From: Prauserella cavernicola
Lineage (GTDB): Bacteria; Actinomycetota; Actinomycetes; Mycobacteriales; Pseudonocardiaceae
Length of the DNA: 64,000 nt
Assembly: GCF_016595675.1 (NCBI RefSeq)
Contig: NZ_JAENJH010000003.1
Location: 62,001 to 126,000, forward strand
Direction of reading: 5' to 3'
The first letter of the stretch is position 1; the number at the start of each line of letters is the position of its first letter. The notes under the pieces were generated by a model that saw only the letters and a list, made by a program, of their open reading frames with translations, was not told the origin of the DNA and ran no database searches. Shown piece by piece: positions 29,263 to 38,104 of this stretch. Position numbers and translations under genes: made by a program.

Positions 29263-30921
29263 ATGCCGCACGCGCCCGCAGTTCCCAGCTACTCGTCGGG
29301 GATCTCCGACGTCCCGCTGCTCGGCGACACCATCGGCGACAATCTCGACCGCACCGTCGCCGCGTTCGGTGATCGCGACGCGCTCGTCGACAGGGCCAAG
29401 GGCGCGCGGTGGACCTACCGGGAACTGGCCGCCGAGGTCGACGCGCTCGCACTCGGCCTGCTGGCCAAGGGAATCCGCAAGGGCGACCGGGTGGGCATCT
29501 GGGCGCCGAACTGTGCCGAGTGGACCTTCACCCAGTACGCGACGGCGAAGATCGGCGCGATCCTGGTCAACATCAACCCCGCGTACCGCTCGCACGAGCT
29601 GGAGTACGTGCTCAACCAGGCGGGCATCCGGCTGCTCGTGGCTGCCGAGAAGTTCAAGACCTCCGACTACGCGAGCATGATCACCGAGGTGCGGCCGCGC
29701 TGCGAGGCGCTCACCGACGTGGTGCTGCTCGGCGGCGCCGACTGGACCTCGCTGCTGGAGACCGGCCGCAGCGCCGACCGCGCCCCGCTCGCCGACGCGC
29801 AGAGCGCGCTCAGCGCCGACGACCCGATCAACATCCAGTACACGTCGGGCACCACGGGGTTCCCGAAGGGCGCGACGCTGAGCCACCACAACATCCTCAA
29901 CAACGGCTTCTTCGTCGGCGAGCTCTGCAACTACACCGAAGCCGACCGCATCTGCATCCCGGTGCCCTTCTACCACTGCTTCGGGATGGTGATGGGCAAT
30001 CTCGCCGCCACCAGCCACGGCGCCTGCATGGTGATCCCGGCACCGGCGTTCGAGCCGAAGGCGACGCTGGAGGCCGTGCAGCAGGAGCGGTGCACCTCGC
30101 TCTACGGCGTGCCGACCATGTTCATCGCCGAGCTGGCCGAGCCGTCCTTCGACTCCTACGACCTCGCCAGCCTGCGCACCGGCATCATGGCGGGCTCGCC
30201 GTGCCCGGTCGAGGTGATGAAGCAGGTCATCGAGCGCATGGGCATGGCGGAGGTGTCGATCTGTTACGGCATGACCGAGACCTCGCCGGTGTCGACCCAG
30301 ACGAGGGCCGACGACTCCGTGGAGCGCAGGGTGTCCACCGTCGGCAGGGTCGGGCCGCACCTCGAGGTCAAGGTCGTGGACCCGGCGACGGGCCTCACCG
30401 CGCCCCGCGGCGAGCCGGGCGAGCTCTGCACGCGCGGGTACTCGGTGATGCTCGGGTACTGGGAGCAGGCCGACAAGACGGCCGAGGCCATCGACGCCGC
30501 GCGGTGGATGCACACCGGCGATCTCGCGGTGATGGACGACGAGGGCTACGTCAACATCACCGGCCGCATCAAGGACATGGTGATCCGCGGTGGCGAGAAC
30601 GTCTACCCGCGCGAGATCGAGGAGTTCCTCTACACCCACCCCGACATCCTCGACGCGCAGGTGATCGGCGTTCCCGACGCGAAGTACGGCGAGGAGCTGA
30701 TGGCGTGGGTGCGCATGCGCGAGGGCGCCGAGCCGCTGACCGAGCAGAGCCTGCGGGACTTCTGCTCCGGCAAGCTCGCGCACTACAAGGTGCCGCGCTA
30801 CGTGCACGTGGTGGAGGAGTTCCCCATGACGGTGACCGGCAAGGTGCGCAAGGTCGAGATGCGCGCGAAGTCGGTGGACCTGCTCGGCCTCGGCGACCTG
30901 GCCAAGACCAGGCACGCGTAG
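29263..30921 (+). CDS. Fatty-acyl-CoA synthetase (ANL superfamily, FadD-type)
   Basis: A 552-residue enzyme that activates a carboxylic acid with ATP and CoA. The AMP-binding motif [11 protein letters not shown] is at residues 193-203; YGMTETSPV, the hinge region ([23 protein letters not shown]) and the catalytic lysine in [10 protein letters not shown] follow. AGGAGAGG at 29251-29258 fixes the ATG at 29263. It resembles medium/long-chain FadD enzymes (FadD35-like). A strong hairpin separates it from the convergent R2lox gene. Confidence 0.93.
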   Translation: MPHAPAVPSYSSGISDVPLLGDTIGDNLDRTVAAFGDRDALVDRAKGARWTYRELAAEVDALALGLLAKGIRKGDRVGIWAPNCAEWTFTQYATAKIGAILVNINPAYRSHELEYVLNQAGIRLLVAAEKFKTSDYASMITEVRPRCEALTDVVLLGGADWTSLLETGRSADRAPLADAQSALSADDPINIQYTSGTTGFPKGATLSHHNILNNGFFVGELCNYTEADRICIPVPFYHCFGMVMGNLAATSHGACMVIPAPAFEPKATLEAVQQERCTSLYGVPTMFIAELAEPSFDSYDLASLRTGIMAGSPCPVEVMKQVIERMGMAEVSICYGMTETSPVSTQTRADDSVERRVSTVGRVGPHLEVKVVDPATGLTAPRGEPGELCTRGYSVMLGYWEQADKTAEAIDAARWMHTGDLAVMDDEGYVNITGRIKDMVIRGGENVYPREIEEFLYTHPDILDAQVIGVPDAKYGEELMAWVRMREGAEPLTEQSLRDFCSGKLAHYKVPRYVHVVEEFPMTVTGKVRKVEMRAKSVDLLGLGDLAKTRHA

Positions 30922-30928
30922 TGCGCGC

Positions 30929-30958
30929 GATCCCCGGCCGTCACGGCGGCCGGGGATC
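30929..30958. terminator. Bidirectional terminator between fadD-type gene and R2lox
   Basis: Perfect 12-bp stem GATCCCCGGCCG / CGGCCGGGGATC with a six-base loop, between converging stop codons. Confidence 0.85.
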
Positions 30959-30967
30959 CGCGGCGGC

Positions 30968-31930
30968 TCAGCCAGCGTCGGCGAGGGCCCGCTCGTCCTC
31001 CTTGCCGAAGGTCTCCTCCAGCTGCTCGGGCGAGTAGTCGAGGTCGATGGCGGCCACGTCGGCTCCCCTCGCCGACTCGATCGCGCCGAGCCTGCGCTGC
31101 GCTCGGTCGGAGGCGTACTGCAGGTACTCGTCGTTGTCGATGCCGAACGGCGGCTCGTCGAACTGGGTGTTGACCCACTCGATCATGCCGAGCGCGTGGG
31201 GCAGCAGTTCGCCCATGCGCTGTTGCACGACCTCCCACAGGGAGTCGTCGGCCGCGATGTGCCTGCGGCACGTGAAGGTGCCCCACGCCATGTGCCTGCG
31301 CTCGTCGTCGCCGATACGGCGCACGAGTTCCTGCATGCCGGGCAGGATGCCGCGGCCGGTGCAGACCTTCTGCCACGCGTAGTAGCCGGTGAGCGCGAGG
31401 CAGCCCTCGATCACGTGGTTGTAGGTGACACTGGCGCGGATCTGGTTGGCAGGGCTGGGATCGGCGGACAGCACGTGCAGCGACTCTGGCAGCTCCTCGT
31501 AGAAGAGCTTGCGGTAGTGCGGGTTCTCGGCGACGTAGGGATGCAGGTCGTCGGTCAGGCCTACGGCGTCCATCCACCGCCGGAAGACCTCGGTGTGCTT
31601 GGCCTCCTCGAAGCAGAACTGCGTCAGGTACATCTCGTCGGCGAGCCTGCCCTCGGCGGCCATCGCCCGCATGAACGGCTGGATGTCCTCGGTCACGGCT
31701 TCCTCGCCCGCGATGAACTGCGCGCAGAGGAACGTCGACGAACGGCGCTCCTCGTCGTTGAGCGACTCCCAGTCGGCCCGGTCGGCGCTGAAGTCGATGT
31801 CGGCCGGGTTCCAGAACTTCTTGTTGCCCTTGACGAACAGGCGCAGCGGGAACGAGTCCCAGTTGAGCCCACCCCTGCGCAGTGACTGGAACCCTTCCCG
31901 GTGGGGATGCGGTGCGATGGTGCCGGTCAT
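30968..31930 (-). CDS. R2-like ligand-binding oxidase (R2lox)
   Basis: A 320-residue ferritin-like di-metal protein. All metal ligands of the M. tuberculosis enzyme Rv0233 appear with a constant +8 offset: Glu76, Glu109, His112, Glu175, Glu210 and His213. The two residues that form its tyrosine-valine ether cross-link are also present (Val79, Tyr170). It is therefore an Mn/Fe R2lox and not a ribonucleotide reductase subunit. AAAGGAAG precedes the ATG. It follows a TetR gene by 16 bp, the same pairing as Rv0232-Rv0233. The physiological substrate is unknown in the family, though a long-chain lipid ligand is bound. Confidence 0.95.
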   Translation of the reverse strand: MTGTIAPHPHREGFQSLRRGGLNWDSFPLRLFVKGNKKFWNPADIDFSADRADWESLNDEERRSSTFLCAQFIAGEEAVTEDIQPFMRAMAAEGRLADEMYLTQFCFEEAKHTEVFRRWMDAVGLTDDLHPYVAENPHYRKLFYEELPESLHVLSADPSPANQIRASVTYNHVIEGCLALTGYYAWQKVCTGRGILPGMQELVRRIGDDERRHMAWGTFTCRRHIAADDSLWEVVQQRMGELLPHALGMIEWVNTQFDEPPFGIDNDEYLQYASDRAQRRLGAIESARGADVAAIDLDYSPEQLEETFGKEDERALADAG

Positions 31931-31946
31931 GGTGCTTCCTTTCGTT

Positions 31947-32537
31947 TCACTCCCTTGTGGACGAACGGATCAGTGCCCCGATCACCGTGGCGACGCCGTC
32001 GGCCGCCTCGTGGGGCGAGTGCGACGGCAGCACCAGGTAGCTCAGCGTCAGCCGGGTCATGGTGTCGGCGACGAACGCCGCGTCGGTCAGCCCCGGCACG
32101 CGCTCGTGCAGGTACGACTCGGCCACCTCGTTGGCGGCCCGCAGGATCGGCCCGCCCCGCGTGGTCAGGTACGGCAGCAGGTCCTCGCCCTGTTCTGTGC
32201 CGAGCGCGGCGGCGACGAGCCGGTTGTGCCGCGCGTGCTCGATGGTGAACGTCGTGGCCTCGCGGATCCCGGTCAGTAGGTCGTCGGCGGAACAGAGCCG
32301 CTGCTGGACGCCGTCGACGAACTCGGCCATCGTGCGCAACGCCACGGCCTGTACGAGCGCGGCCTTGCCGCCGAACTCGTTGTAGACCGTCTGCCTGCTG
32401 ACTCCGACCTCGGCGGCGACGTCGGCCATCCGCAGGCGCGCGTACCCGCGCTCCGGCAGCAGGTCGGTGGCGGCGTCGAGCAGTTGCTCCCGCAGCGAGG
32501 CCTTGGTGCGCTCGGTGTAGGGCGTGATCTGGGACAC
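31947..32537 (-). CDS. TetR-family regulator of R2lox (Rv0232-like)
   Basis: A protein of 196 residues with helix-turn-helix at the N-terminus ([24 protein letters not shown]). GTG at 32537 is chosen because the longer in-frame ATG at 32588 would place the perfect palindrome at 32548-32572 inside the coding region. No good ribosome-binding site is visible, which allows a nearly leaderless transcript. It is cotranscribed with R2lox. Confidence 0.88.
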   Translation of the reverse strand: MSQITPYTERTKASLREQLLDAATDLLPERGYARLRMADVAAEVGVSRQTVYNEFGGKAALVQAVALRTMAEFVDGVQQRLCSADDLLTGIREATTFTIEHARHNRLVAAALGTEQGEDLLPYLTTRGGPILRAANEVAESYLHERVPGLTDAAFVADTMTRLTLSYLVLPSHSPHEAADGVATVIGALIRSSTRE

Positions 32538-32547
32538 GCAAATCAGC

Positions 32548-32572
32548 TTGACACAAGTTGGTTTTGTGTCAA
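32548..32572. promoter_or_regulatory. Operator of the TetR-R2lox operon
   Basis: TTGACACAA and TTGTGTCAA form a perfect 9-bp inverted repeat with a 7-bp spacer, 11 bp upstream of the TetR start. Autoregulation is inferred from position. Confidence 0.82.
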
Positions 32573-32630
32573 GAAGCTCGACATCCACTGATCAGGTGTC
32601 AACATTGCGCGAGCGGCTACGGTGGTCGGC

Positions 32631-33269
32631 GTGGTGACACGAGTGGGGTGCGTCGGCTTCGACCTGGACATGACGTTGATCGACCCGAGGCCGGGCATGG
32701 TCGCGGCCATGGGTCAGCTCGCCGGTGAGACGGGCTACCCGCTGGACGGGGAGTACTTCGCGGCGAACCTCGGCCCGCCGCTCGACCACGTGCTGCGGGA
32801 GTTCGGGACACCGGAGGAGCGCATTCCGGAGCTCGTCGCGCGGTTCAGGGCGATCTACCCGGAGGTCGTCGTGCCGAGCACCGTCGCGCTCCCGGGCGCC
32901 ACCGCGGCGCTCGAGGCCGTGCACCGGCTCGGCGGCACGACTCTCGTTGTCACCGGCAAGTACGAGCCCAACGCGGCGTTGCACGTGAAGGCGCTGGAGT
33001 TCGGCGTGGACTCTCTCGTCGGCGACCTGTGGGCGGCCGGCAAGGCATCGGCGCTGCTCGAGCACGGCGCGATCGCCTACGTGGGCGACTACACCGGTGA
33101 CATGGTGGGCGCCAAGGCGGCCGGCGCGCTCGCCGTGGGCGTGGTCACCGGGCCGTGCAGCAGGCAGCAGTTGCTCGACGCGGGAGCCGACGTGGTGTTC
33201 GACTCGCTCGCCGAGTTCCCCGACTGGCTCACCGCTACCGCTGACGGTGCTCGCGAACCAGGGCGATGA
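32631..33269 (+). CDS. HAD-superfamily hydrolase
   Basis: A protein of about 212 residues with motif I FDLDMTLID, a small helical cap, motif II VVTGK, and motif IV YVGDYTGDM. It resembles phosphoglycolate-phosphatase-like HAD enzymes. Several GTG codons (32622, 32631, 32634) are possible starts; GGTGG five bases ahead favours 32631. The 3' end overlaps a convergent small membrane protein by 35 bp. Substrate unknown. Confidence 0.85.
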   Translation: MVTRVGCVGFDLDMTLIDPRPGMVAAMGQLAGETGYPLDGEYFAANLGPPLDHVLREFGTPEERIPELVARFRAIYPEVVVPSTVALPGATAALEAVHRLGGTTLVVTGKYEPNAALHVKALEFGVDSLVGDLWAAGKASALLEHGAIAYVGDYTGDMVGAKAAGALAVGVVTGPCSRQQLLDAGADVVFDSLAEFPDWLTATADGAREPGR

Positions 33270-33468
33270 GTCCCAGAAGGAGGCCGAGCGGTGTGACGAC
33301 GCCCGCGGCGGCCGAGAGCCACACCGGCAGGTCCTCGAGGCCGGAGGCGAACATGACGAACACGGCCACGACCGCGACCATGCCGATGGCGAACAGGCCG
33401 ATACCTGCCCGCATCAGCCAGGACTTGCGGGCAGCGGGCACGGCGGTCTCGCGGACGGCGGTCTCCAT
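33235..33468 (-). CDS. Small two-helix membrane protein
   Basis: A 77-residue protein with two predicted membrane segments (AGIGLFAIGMVAVVAVFVMFA and LSAAAGVVTPLGLLLGLIALV) and a basic C-terminus. It lies where M. tuberculosis has a membrane protein gene before cspB, but it is shorter and I cannot claim orthology. Function unknown. Confidence 0.72.
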   Translation of the reverse strand: METAVRETAVPAARKSWLMRAGIGLFAIGMVAVVAVFVMFASGLEDLPVWLSAAAGVVTPLGLLLGLIALVREHRQR

Positions 33469-33630
33469 ACCGACATCTTAAGGCGAACTATGTCCTTCTC
33501 CGTACGGTGTGTGGCGAGATAGGCTTGACCGATACGCGTCCTGGGTACGCACCTGGGGCGCGTTCGTCGTGCGGGGCCGGCCGAAGTCGGTAGGGCCCTG
33601 GCAGTTTCAGCGAAGGAACGGGTGAGGGCA

Positions 33631-34017
33631 GTGCCGACCGGCAAGGTCAAGTGGTACGACGCGGACAAGGGGTTCGGCTTCGTCACGCAGGATGGCGGAG
33701 AGGACGTCTACATCCGGAAGGCCGCGCTACCGCAGGGGGTAGAGGCACTCAAGGCAGGCCAGCGACTTGAGTTCGGCGTCGCCGACGGCAGGCGCGGCCC
33801 CCAGGCGCTCTCCGTCCGGCTCCTCGACCCGCCGCCCTCGGTCGCCGAGGCGCGCAGGCGCCCCGCCGAGGAGCTGCACGGACTCGTCGAGGACATGATC
33901 AAGCTGCTCGAGACGCGGGTGCAGCCCGATCTGCGCCGCGGCCGCTACCCGGATCGCAAGAACACCAAGCGGATCGCCGAGGTGATGCGCGCCGTCGCGC
34001 GCGACCTCGACCCGTAA
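33631..34017 (+). CDS. Cold-shock domain protein (CspB-like) with C-terminal helical extension
   Basis: The 128-residue protein begins with a cold-shock domain ([23 protein letters not shown]1 present; RNP2 is the variant DVYIRKAAL) of about 65 residues and adds a charged helical tail of 60 residues. It would bind single-stranded RNA or DNA. GTG at 33631 fits homologue length; GTG at 33622 is the alternative. It matches the place of cspB (Rv0871) in mycobacteria. Confidence 0.9.
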   Translation: MPTGKVKWYDADKGFGFVTQDGGEDVYIRKAALPQGVEALKAGQRLEFGVADGRRGPQALSVRLLDPPPSVAEARRRPAEELHGLVEDMIKLLETRVQPDLRRGRYPDRKNTKRIAEVMRAVARDLDP

Positions 34018-34037
34018 ACCCGCACCCGGTGCCGCAC

Positions 34038-34092
34038 TGCGGTGAAGGGCACCTTTACTGCGTTGAACGCAGTAAAGGTGCCCTTCACCGCA
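34038..34092. repeat. 55-nt perfect palindrome, copy 1 (intergenic, probable terminator)
   Basis: A 27-bp perfect inverted repeat around one central base, starting TGCGGTGAAGGGCACC, lies between convergent genes. A second copy with substitutions near the centre lies at 60792-60848. Recurrence of the same arms suggests a dispersed palindromic element that also works as a terminator. Confidence 0.85.
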
Positions 34093-34105
34093 CTTGAGCC
34101 TGGAA

Positions 34106-34603
34106 TCAGGTCGCTTCGTTTTGTAGCGACCAGACGCCCCTGGCCACCAGTTGTGGCTGGCCGTTCTCGTCGACGACCGGGTTGCCCTGCGGGTCGGCCG
34201 CGTAGGCCGCGCCGAGCTGCTGGATCTCCACGACCATGATCTGGTCGGACGGCGACTCGGGCTCCACCGTGTAGGCGTGTCGCTTGCCGTCGGTGAACGT
34301 GACGGGCTGCTGCAGGCGCAGTTCGCCGGACTCGGTGCGGTACTGGACGATCAGTGTCCACGGCGTGCTGGCGACCTCCTCGGGCACGGAGATCTGCACC
34401 GGCATGCCCTTGCGCACTGCGAGCGTCGCGCTCTCGCCGCCCTGCTCGCAGTCGCGCAGCAGCGCGTCGCAGTACTGGTCCAACGGCTCGGCGACCACCG
34501 TGTTGCCGTCGGCGTAGAAGGTGATCTCCGGGTTGGGCACGCCCGAACAACCGGCGAGCACCGCCGCCGCGGCGCCGAGAACCGCTACTACCGCACGTCG
34601 CAT
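34106..34603 (-). CDS. DUF2771-type lipoprotein (Rv0875c-like)
   Basis: A 165-residue exported lipoprotein: signal peptide with lipobox LAGC at about residue 18, then a beta-rich domain (ITFYADGNTVVAEPLDQYCDALLRDC). The assignment to DUF2771 and its pairing with the adjacent MFS gene follow the mycobacterial order Rv0875c-Rv0876c. Function unknown. It lies ten bases behind the MFS gene on the same strand. Confidence 0.8.
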   Translation of the reverse strand: MRRAVVAVLGAAAAVLAGCSGVPNPEITFYADGNTVVAEPLDQYCDALLRDCEQGGESATLAVRKGMPVQISVPEEVASTPWTLIVQYRTESGELRLQQPVTFTDGKRHAYTVEPESPSDQIMVVEIQQLGAAYAADPQGNPVVDENGQPQLVARGVWSLQNEAT

Positions 34604-34613
34604 GAACCGAACA

Positions 34614-36428
34614 TTACGGTCCCTGCCGCGCGCCCGCGGGATCGGGGCGCAGTGGCCGGTCGCCGCCGAAACCGGGGATGAGCGAGCTGCCCTTGCGCAC
34701 CAGGTAGGTCTGCAGGCAGCCGATCGCGAGCAGCACCGACACCACGAGGAAGCCGATCCAGTACGTCGGCGGCAGCAGCAGACCCACCGCGCCACCGAAC
34801 ACCCAGGCCAGCTGCAGCACCGTCTCCGAGCGGCCGAACGCGGACGCGCGCGACTCCTCGGGCAGGTCGTCCTGGATCACGGCGTCGAGGGTGTTCTTGG
34901 CGAGCGCGCTCGCCGTGGCACCGACGAGACCGACCACGGCCGCCGTGGCGAGCCCGGCCAGTATCGCGGCGAGCACCGTGGACGCCAGCGTCGCCGCCAC
35001 GCAGCCGAGCACCACCTGATCCGGCTTGCCGAACTGCATGCGCGAGCCGAGCGCGTTGCCGAGGAACCCACCAATGCCCGCAGCGGCACCGATGACGCCG
35101 AGCAGCAGCAGCTGCATGAACGGGCTGTAGCCGCCCTCTTCTGTCTGTGCCTTCACGGCGAACGCGGCGAACATCATCAGAAAGCCGGTGAGCAGCCGGA
35201 TCGTGCCGTTGCCCCACAGCCCGACCACGATGTGTCTGCCCATGGGCTGGCGTTTGCGCTTCTGCGGCATGCGCTGGCTCAGCGAGGCGGGCACCTCGCC
35301 CTCGGTGACCTCGACCCACGACGGGATCCGCATGGCCTGCACGGCGCCGACCACGCAGATGGCGGCCGTGAACCACAGCGCGCCCGCCGACCCGATGACC
35401 GAGTTGATCCCCGCGGCCACGGCGCCGAACGCGCCGCCCGCCGCCAGACCGAACACGGCGAGCCTGGCGTTGGTCTTCGACAGCGTGATCTCCGTCGGCA
35501 GCACGCGTGGTGTCACCGCGGCCTTGAGCACCATGAACGACTTCGAGAGCACCATCTTGCCGAGCGCGGCCGGATAGAGCACCCACGAGTCGAAGTTGAG
35601 CGCCATCAGCACGCACATCAGCGCCTGGCCCGCCGAGGCGACGCACATCGCGAGCCTGCGTCCCCGCTGGATTTTGTCGAGCGCGGGGCCGATCACGGGA
35701 GCCACGAGCGCGAACGGCGCGATGGTGATGAGCAGGTACAGCGCGACCTTGCCCCGGCTCTCGCCGCTGCTGGCCGCGAAGAACAGCGTGTTGGCCAGCG
35801 CGACGGCCATCGCGGCGTCGCTGGCGTAGTTGAGCATCACCGAGTACGTCAGCGACGTCAGCCCGGACTTCTCGGCGCCGTCGGCCTTGGTGGCCCTGCG
35901 GAAGGCGTCGACGGCCTGCCCGCTGAGCTGCCGGCTGCGCAGTGCGGCGACGCGCGTGACGGTGAGCTTCTTCGGTAGCCGGGGGTTGCCCTCGGCGCTC
36001 TCGAAGCCGTGCACGGTGCGGGTGCGGTCGGGGTCCTCGTCCGGTCCCTGGTCCGAATCGCCTGCCTCGCGCGGCTGGCCCGGCGCGTAGCCGCCCGTGT
36101 CGTAGCGCTCGTAGTCCCTCTGCGGAGGGGGCGGCTGCTGCTGGTTCCAGGGCCGCGGTGGAGGCGGCGGGTACTGCCGCGCGCCGCGGTGCGGGCCGGG
36201 CGGCTGGTGCGCCGCCGCGGGCGGGACGTGTCGAGTCTGCGCGCCCTGTGGGTCCTGCACCGGCATGGCGCCGGTCGGCGCTTCGTCAGCCGTCGGCGGC
36301 GGTGCCGGCTCCGGGCGATGGGCCCTGGTGGGCCGTGCGGGCGGGGTGACGCGGGTGCGTTCCTCGGGCGGCTGGTTCGCCCCGGGTTCGGGCGTCCACT
36401 TCCGCTTGCCCTTCCTGCTGGAACGCAT
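34614..36428 (-). CDS. MFS-type membrane protein with long disordered N-terminus (Rv0876c-like)
   Basis: A 604-residue protein. The first 150 residues are Pro/Arg-rich, low-complexity and cytoplasmic; the rest has about 12 membrane segments typical of the major facilitator superfamily (for example LYLLITIAPFALVAPVIGPALDKIQRGRRLA). Substrate unknown. It starts at the ATG complementary to 36426-36428 and is coupled to the DUF2771 lipoprotein, so the two may act together at the membrane. Confidence 0.88.
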   Translation of the reverse strand: MRSSRKGKRKWTPEPGANQPPEERTRVTPPARPTRAHRPEPAPPPTADEAPTGAMPVQDPQGAQTRHVPPAAAHQPPGPHRGARQYPPPPPRPWNQQQPPPPQRDYERYDTGGYAPGQPREAGDSDQGPDEDPDRTRTVHGFESAEGNPRLPKKLTVTRVAALRSRQLSGQAVDAFRRATKADGAEKSGLTSLTYSVMLNYASDAAMAVALANTLFFAASSGESRGKVALYLLITIAPFALVAPVIGPALDKIQRGRRLAMCVASAGQALMCVLMALNFDSWVLYPAALGKMVLSKSFMVLKAAVTPRVLPTEITLSKTNARLAVFGLAAGGAFGAVAAGINSVIGSAGALWFTAAICVVGAVQAMRIPSWVEVTEGEVPASLSQRMPQKRKRQPMGRHIVVGLWGNGTIRLLTGFLMMFAAFAVKAQTEEGGYSPFMQLLLLGVIGAAAGIGGFLGNALGSRMQFGKPDQVVLGCVAATLASTVLAAILAGLATAAVVGLVGATASALAKNTLDAVIQDDLPEESRASAFGRSETVLQLAWVFGGAVGLLLPPTYWIGFLVVSVLLAIGCLQTYLVRKGSSLIPGFGGDRPLRPDPAGARQGP

Positions 36429-36471
36429 GTGCCCAATCCTGCCGTACTCGGGGTGACCTGCGCTCGCGCGA

Positions 36472-37269
36472 TCAGGTCACCGGGACGAGATTCACCCTGA
36501 ACATCTTCGGCCACAGCTTCCCAGTGATCAGGAACTGGTCGGTCCCCGGATAGGCGGCGATGCCGTTGAGCACGTCGGCGCCGGCCTGCTCGTCGGTGTC
36601 GAGCAGGCCCGAGGCGTCGATGCGGGCGGTGACGGCGCCCGTGTCCGGGTCGATCCGCACGATGTCGTCGCTGTGCCAGATGTTGGCGTAGACCTCCTCG
36701 CCGACGCACTCGAGTTCGTTGAGCTCCTCCACCGGGGTGCCGTCCTCGGTGACCTGCACAGAGCCGGTCTCGGCGAAGGTGGCGGGGTCGCGGAAGGTCA
36801 GCGTCGACGAGCCGTCGCTCATCACCAGCCTGCCGGGTTCGGCCTGGTGGCACAGGCCCCAGCCCTCGCCGGAGTACTGGACGCGGCGTTGTTCGGTGAG
36901 CGTGTGCCGGTCGCGCTCGACGGCGACTCCGTCGCGCCAGGTCAGCTGCCACACCTTCTCGCCGACCACGGTGATGCCCTCGCCGAACAGCGGCTCGGGC
37001 AGCGCGACCGTGCGCGTCGGCTGCTCGCCCGCGGGTCCCGCGCGCAGTGTCGAGCGGCCGACCAGCCCGGTGCCCTCGTACAGGGTCTCGCCCGCGAACT
37101 CGAGGCCCTGGGTGAACGCCTCGGGATCGTGTGGCAGTTCCTCGACGACCTCCACCTGGAGGCGCTCGACGGACGAGGATTCGGGGTCCTGGTTCTCGGC
37201 CGCGGCCCCGCACGCCCCGACGGTGACGAGGGCGGCGCTGACGGTGACGACGCTCATGGCTCGCTTCAC
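36472..37269 (-). CDS. Glutaminyl-peptide cyclotransferase-like lipoprotein
   Basis: A 265-residue exported protein with lipobox VTVGAC near residue 17 and the beta-propeller of plant/bacterial glutamine cyclotransferases (HDPEAFTQGLEF; LTWRDGVAVERD; LNELECVGEEVYANIW; LNGIAAYPGTDQFLITGKLWPKMF). By family it converts N-terminal glutamine to pyroglutamate. GTG at 37269 is chosen; an ATG four codons later also precedes the signal peptide. It is divergent from the DUF3027 gene. Confidence 0.87.
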   Translation of the reverse strand: MKRAMSVVTVSAALVTVGACGAAAENQDPESSSVERLQVEVVEELPHDPEAFTQGLEFAGETLYEGTGLVGRSTLRAGPAGEQPTRTVALPEPLFGEGITVVGEKVWQLTWRDGVAVERDRHTLTEQRRVQYSGEGWGLCHQAEPGRLVMSDGSSTLTFRDPATFAETGSVQVTEDGTPVEELNELECVGEEVYANIWHSDDIVRIDPDTGAVTARIDASGLLDTDEQAGADVLNGIAAYPGTDQFLITGKLWPKMFRVNLVPVT

Positions 37270-37321
37270 GTCACCAGCCTGACACGAACGCGCTCGGTTA
37301 CGTGCTGCACAATTGGTGCTT

Positions 37322-38104
37322 ATGACACTGCTGCTCACCCTCGACGACGGCGCCACCAGGCAGAAGCTGGTCGAAGCGGTCGAGCTGGCGCGCGAGGCCG
37401 CCGTGCTCGACGCGGGAGCGGACACTGTCGGCAGTCACGTCGGCGTCGAGCACGAGGACGCCGTGTCTGCGACGCATCTGTTCGAATCCACGCTCGACGG
37501 CTACCGGGGCTGGCGCTGGTCGGTGACCGTCGCGACGGCCGGTGACGACGAGCCCGTGACCATCAGCGAGGTCGTGCTGCGTCCGGGACCGGACGCGCTC
37601 GTGGCTCCCCGCTGGGTGCCGTGGGAGCGCCGCGTGCGGCCGGGCGACCTCGGGGTCGGCGACATCTTCCCGACCGACGCGGACGACCTGCGCCTGGCGC
37701 CCGCCTATCTCGACACCGACGACCCGGAGGTCACCGAGACCGCGCACGAGCTCGGGCTCGGCCGGGTGCGCGTGCTGTCGCGCTACGGCAGGGAGGAGTC
37801 GGCGACCCGCTGGCATCGCGGCGAGTTCGGGCCGCGCTCCGACATGGCCCGCAGCGCTCCCGCGACGTGCGGCTCGTGCGGCTTCTACCTCCAGCTCGGT
37901 GGCTCGCTGCGCGCCGCGTTCGGCGTGTGCGGCAACGAGATCGCGCCCGCCGACGGCCACGTGGTGCACGCCGAGTACGGCTGTGGCGCGCACTCGGAGG
38001 TCGAGGTCGAGGTGACGTCCTCGGTGCCGGTGGCCGAGCTGGTCTACGACGACTCGCTGCTCGACATGGAACCGGCGGCCGGTGACCAGTCCGCCGAGGC
38101 CTGA
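37322..38104 (+). CDS. DUF3027 protein (Rv0877-like)
   Basis: A 260-residue actinobacterial protein. A cysteine-rich segment (CGSCGFYLQLGGSLRAAFGVC ending CGAHSE) near residues 182-223 may bind zinc. The position next to the MFS gene matches Rv0877. Function unknown. Its last 23 bases overlap the start of the large ATPase gene, so the two are translationally coupled. Confidence 0.85.
   Translation: MTLLLTLDDGATRQKLVEAVELAREAAVLDAGADTVGSHVGVEHEDAVSATHLFESTLDGYRGWRWSVTVATAGDDEPVTISEVVLRPGPDALVAPRWVPWERRVRPGDLGVGDIFPTDADDLRLAPAYLDTDDPEVTETAHELGLGRVRVLSRYGREESATRWHRGEFGPRSDMARSAPATCGSCGFYLQLGGSLRAAFGVCGNEIAPADGHVVHAEYGCGAHSEVEVEVTSSVPVAELVYDDSLLDMEPAAGDQSAEA

Noticed and set aside
30968-31930. 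Ribonucleotide reductase beta subunit
   Set aside because: The valine and tyrosine of the R2lox cross-link and all offsets match Rv0233, not a radical-tyrosine R2 protein.
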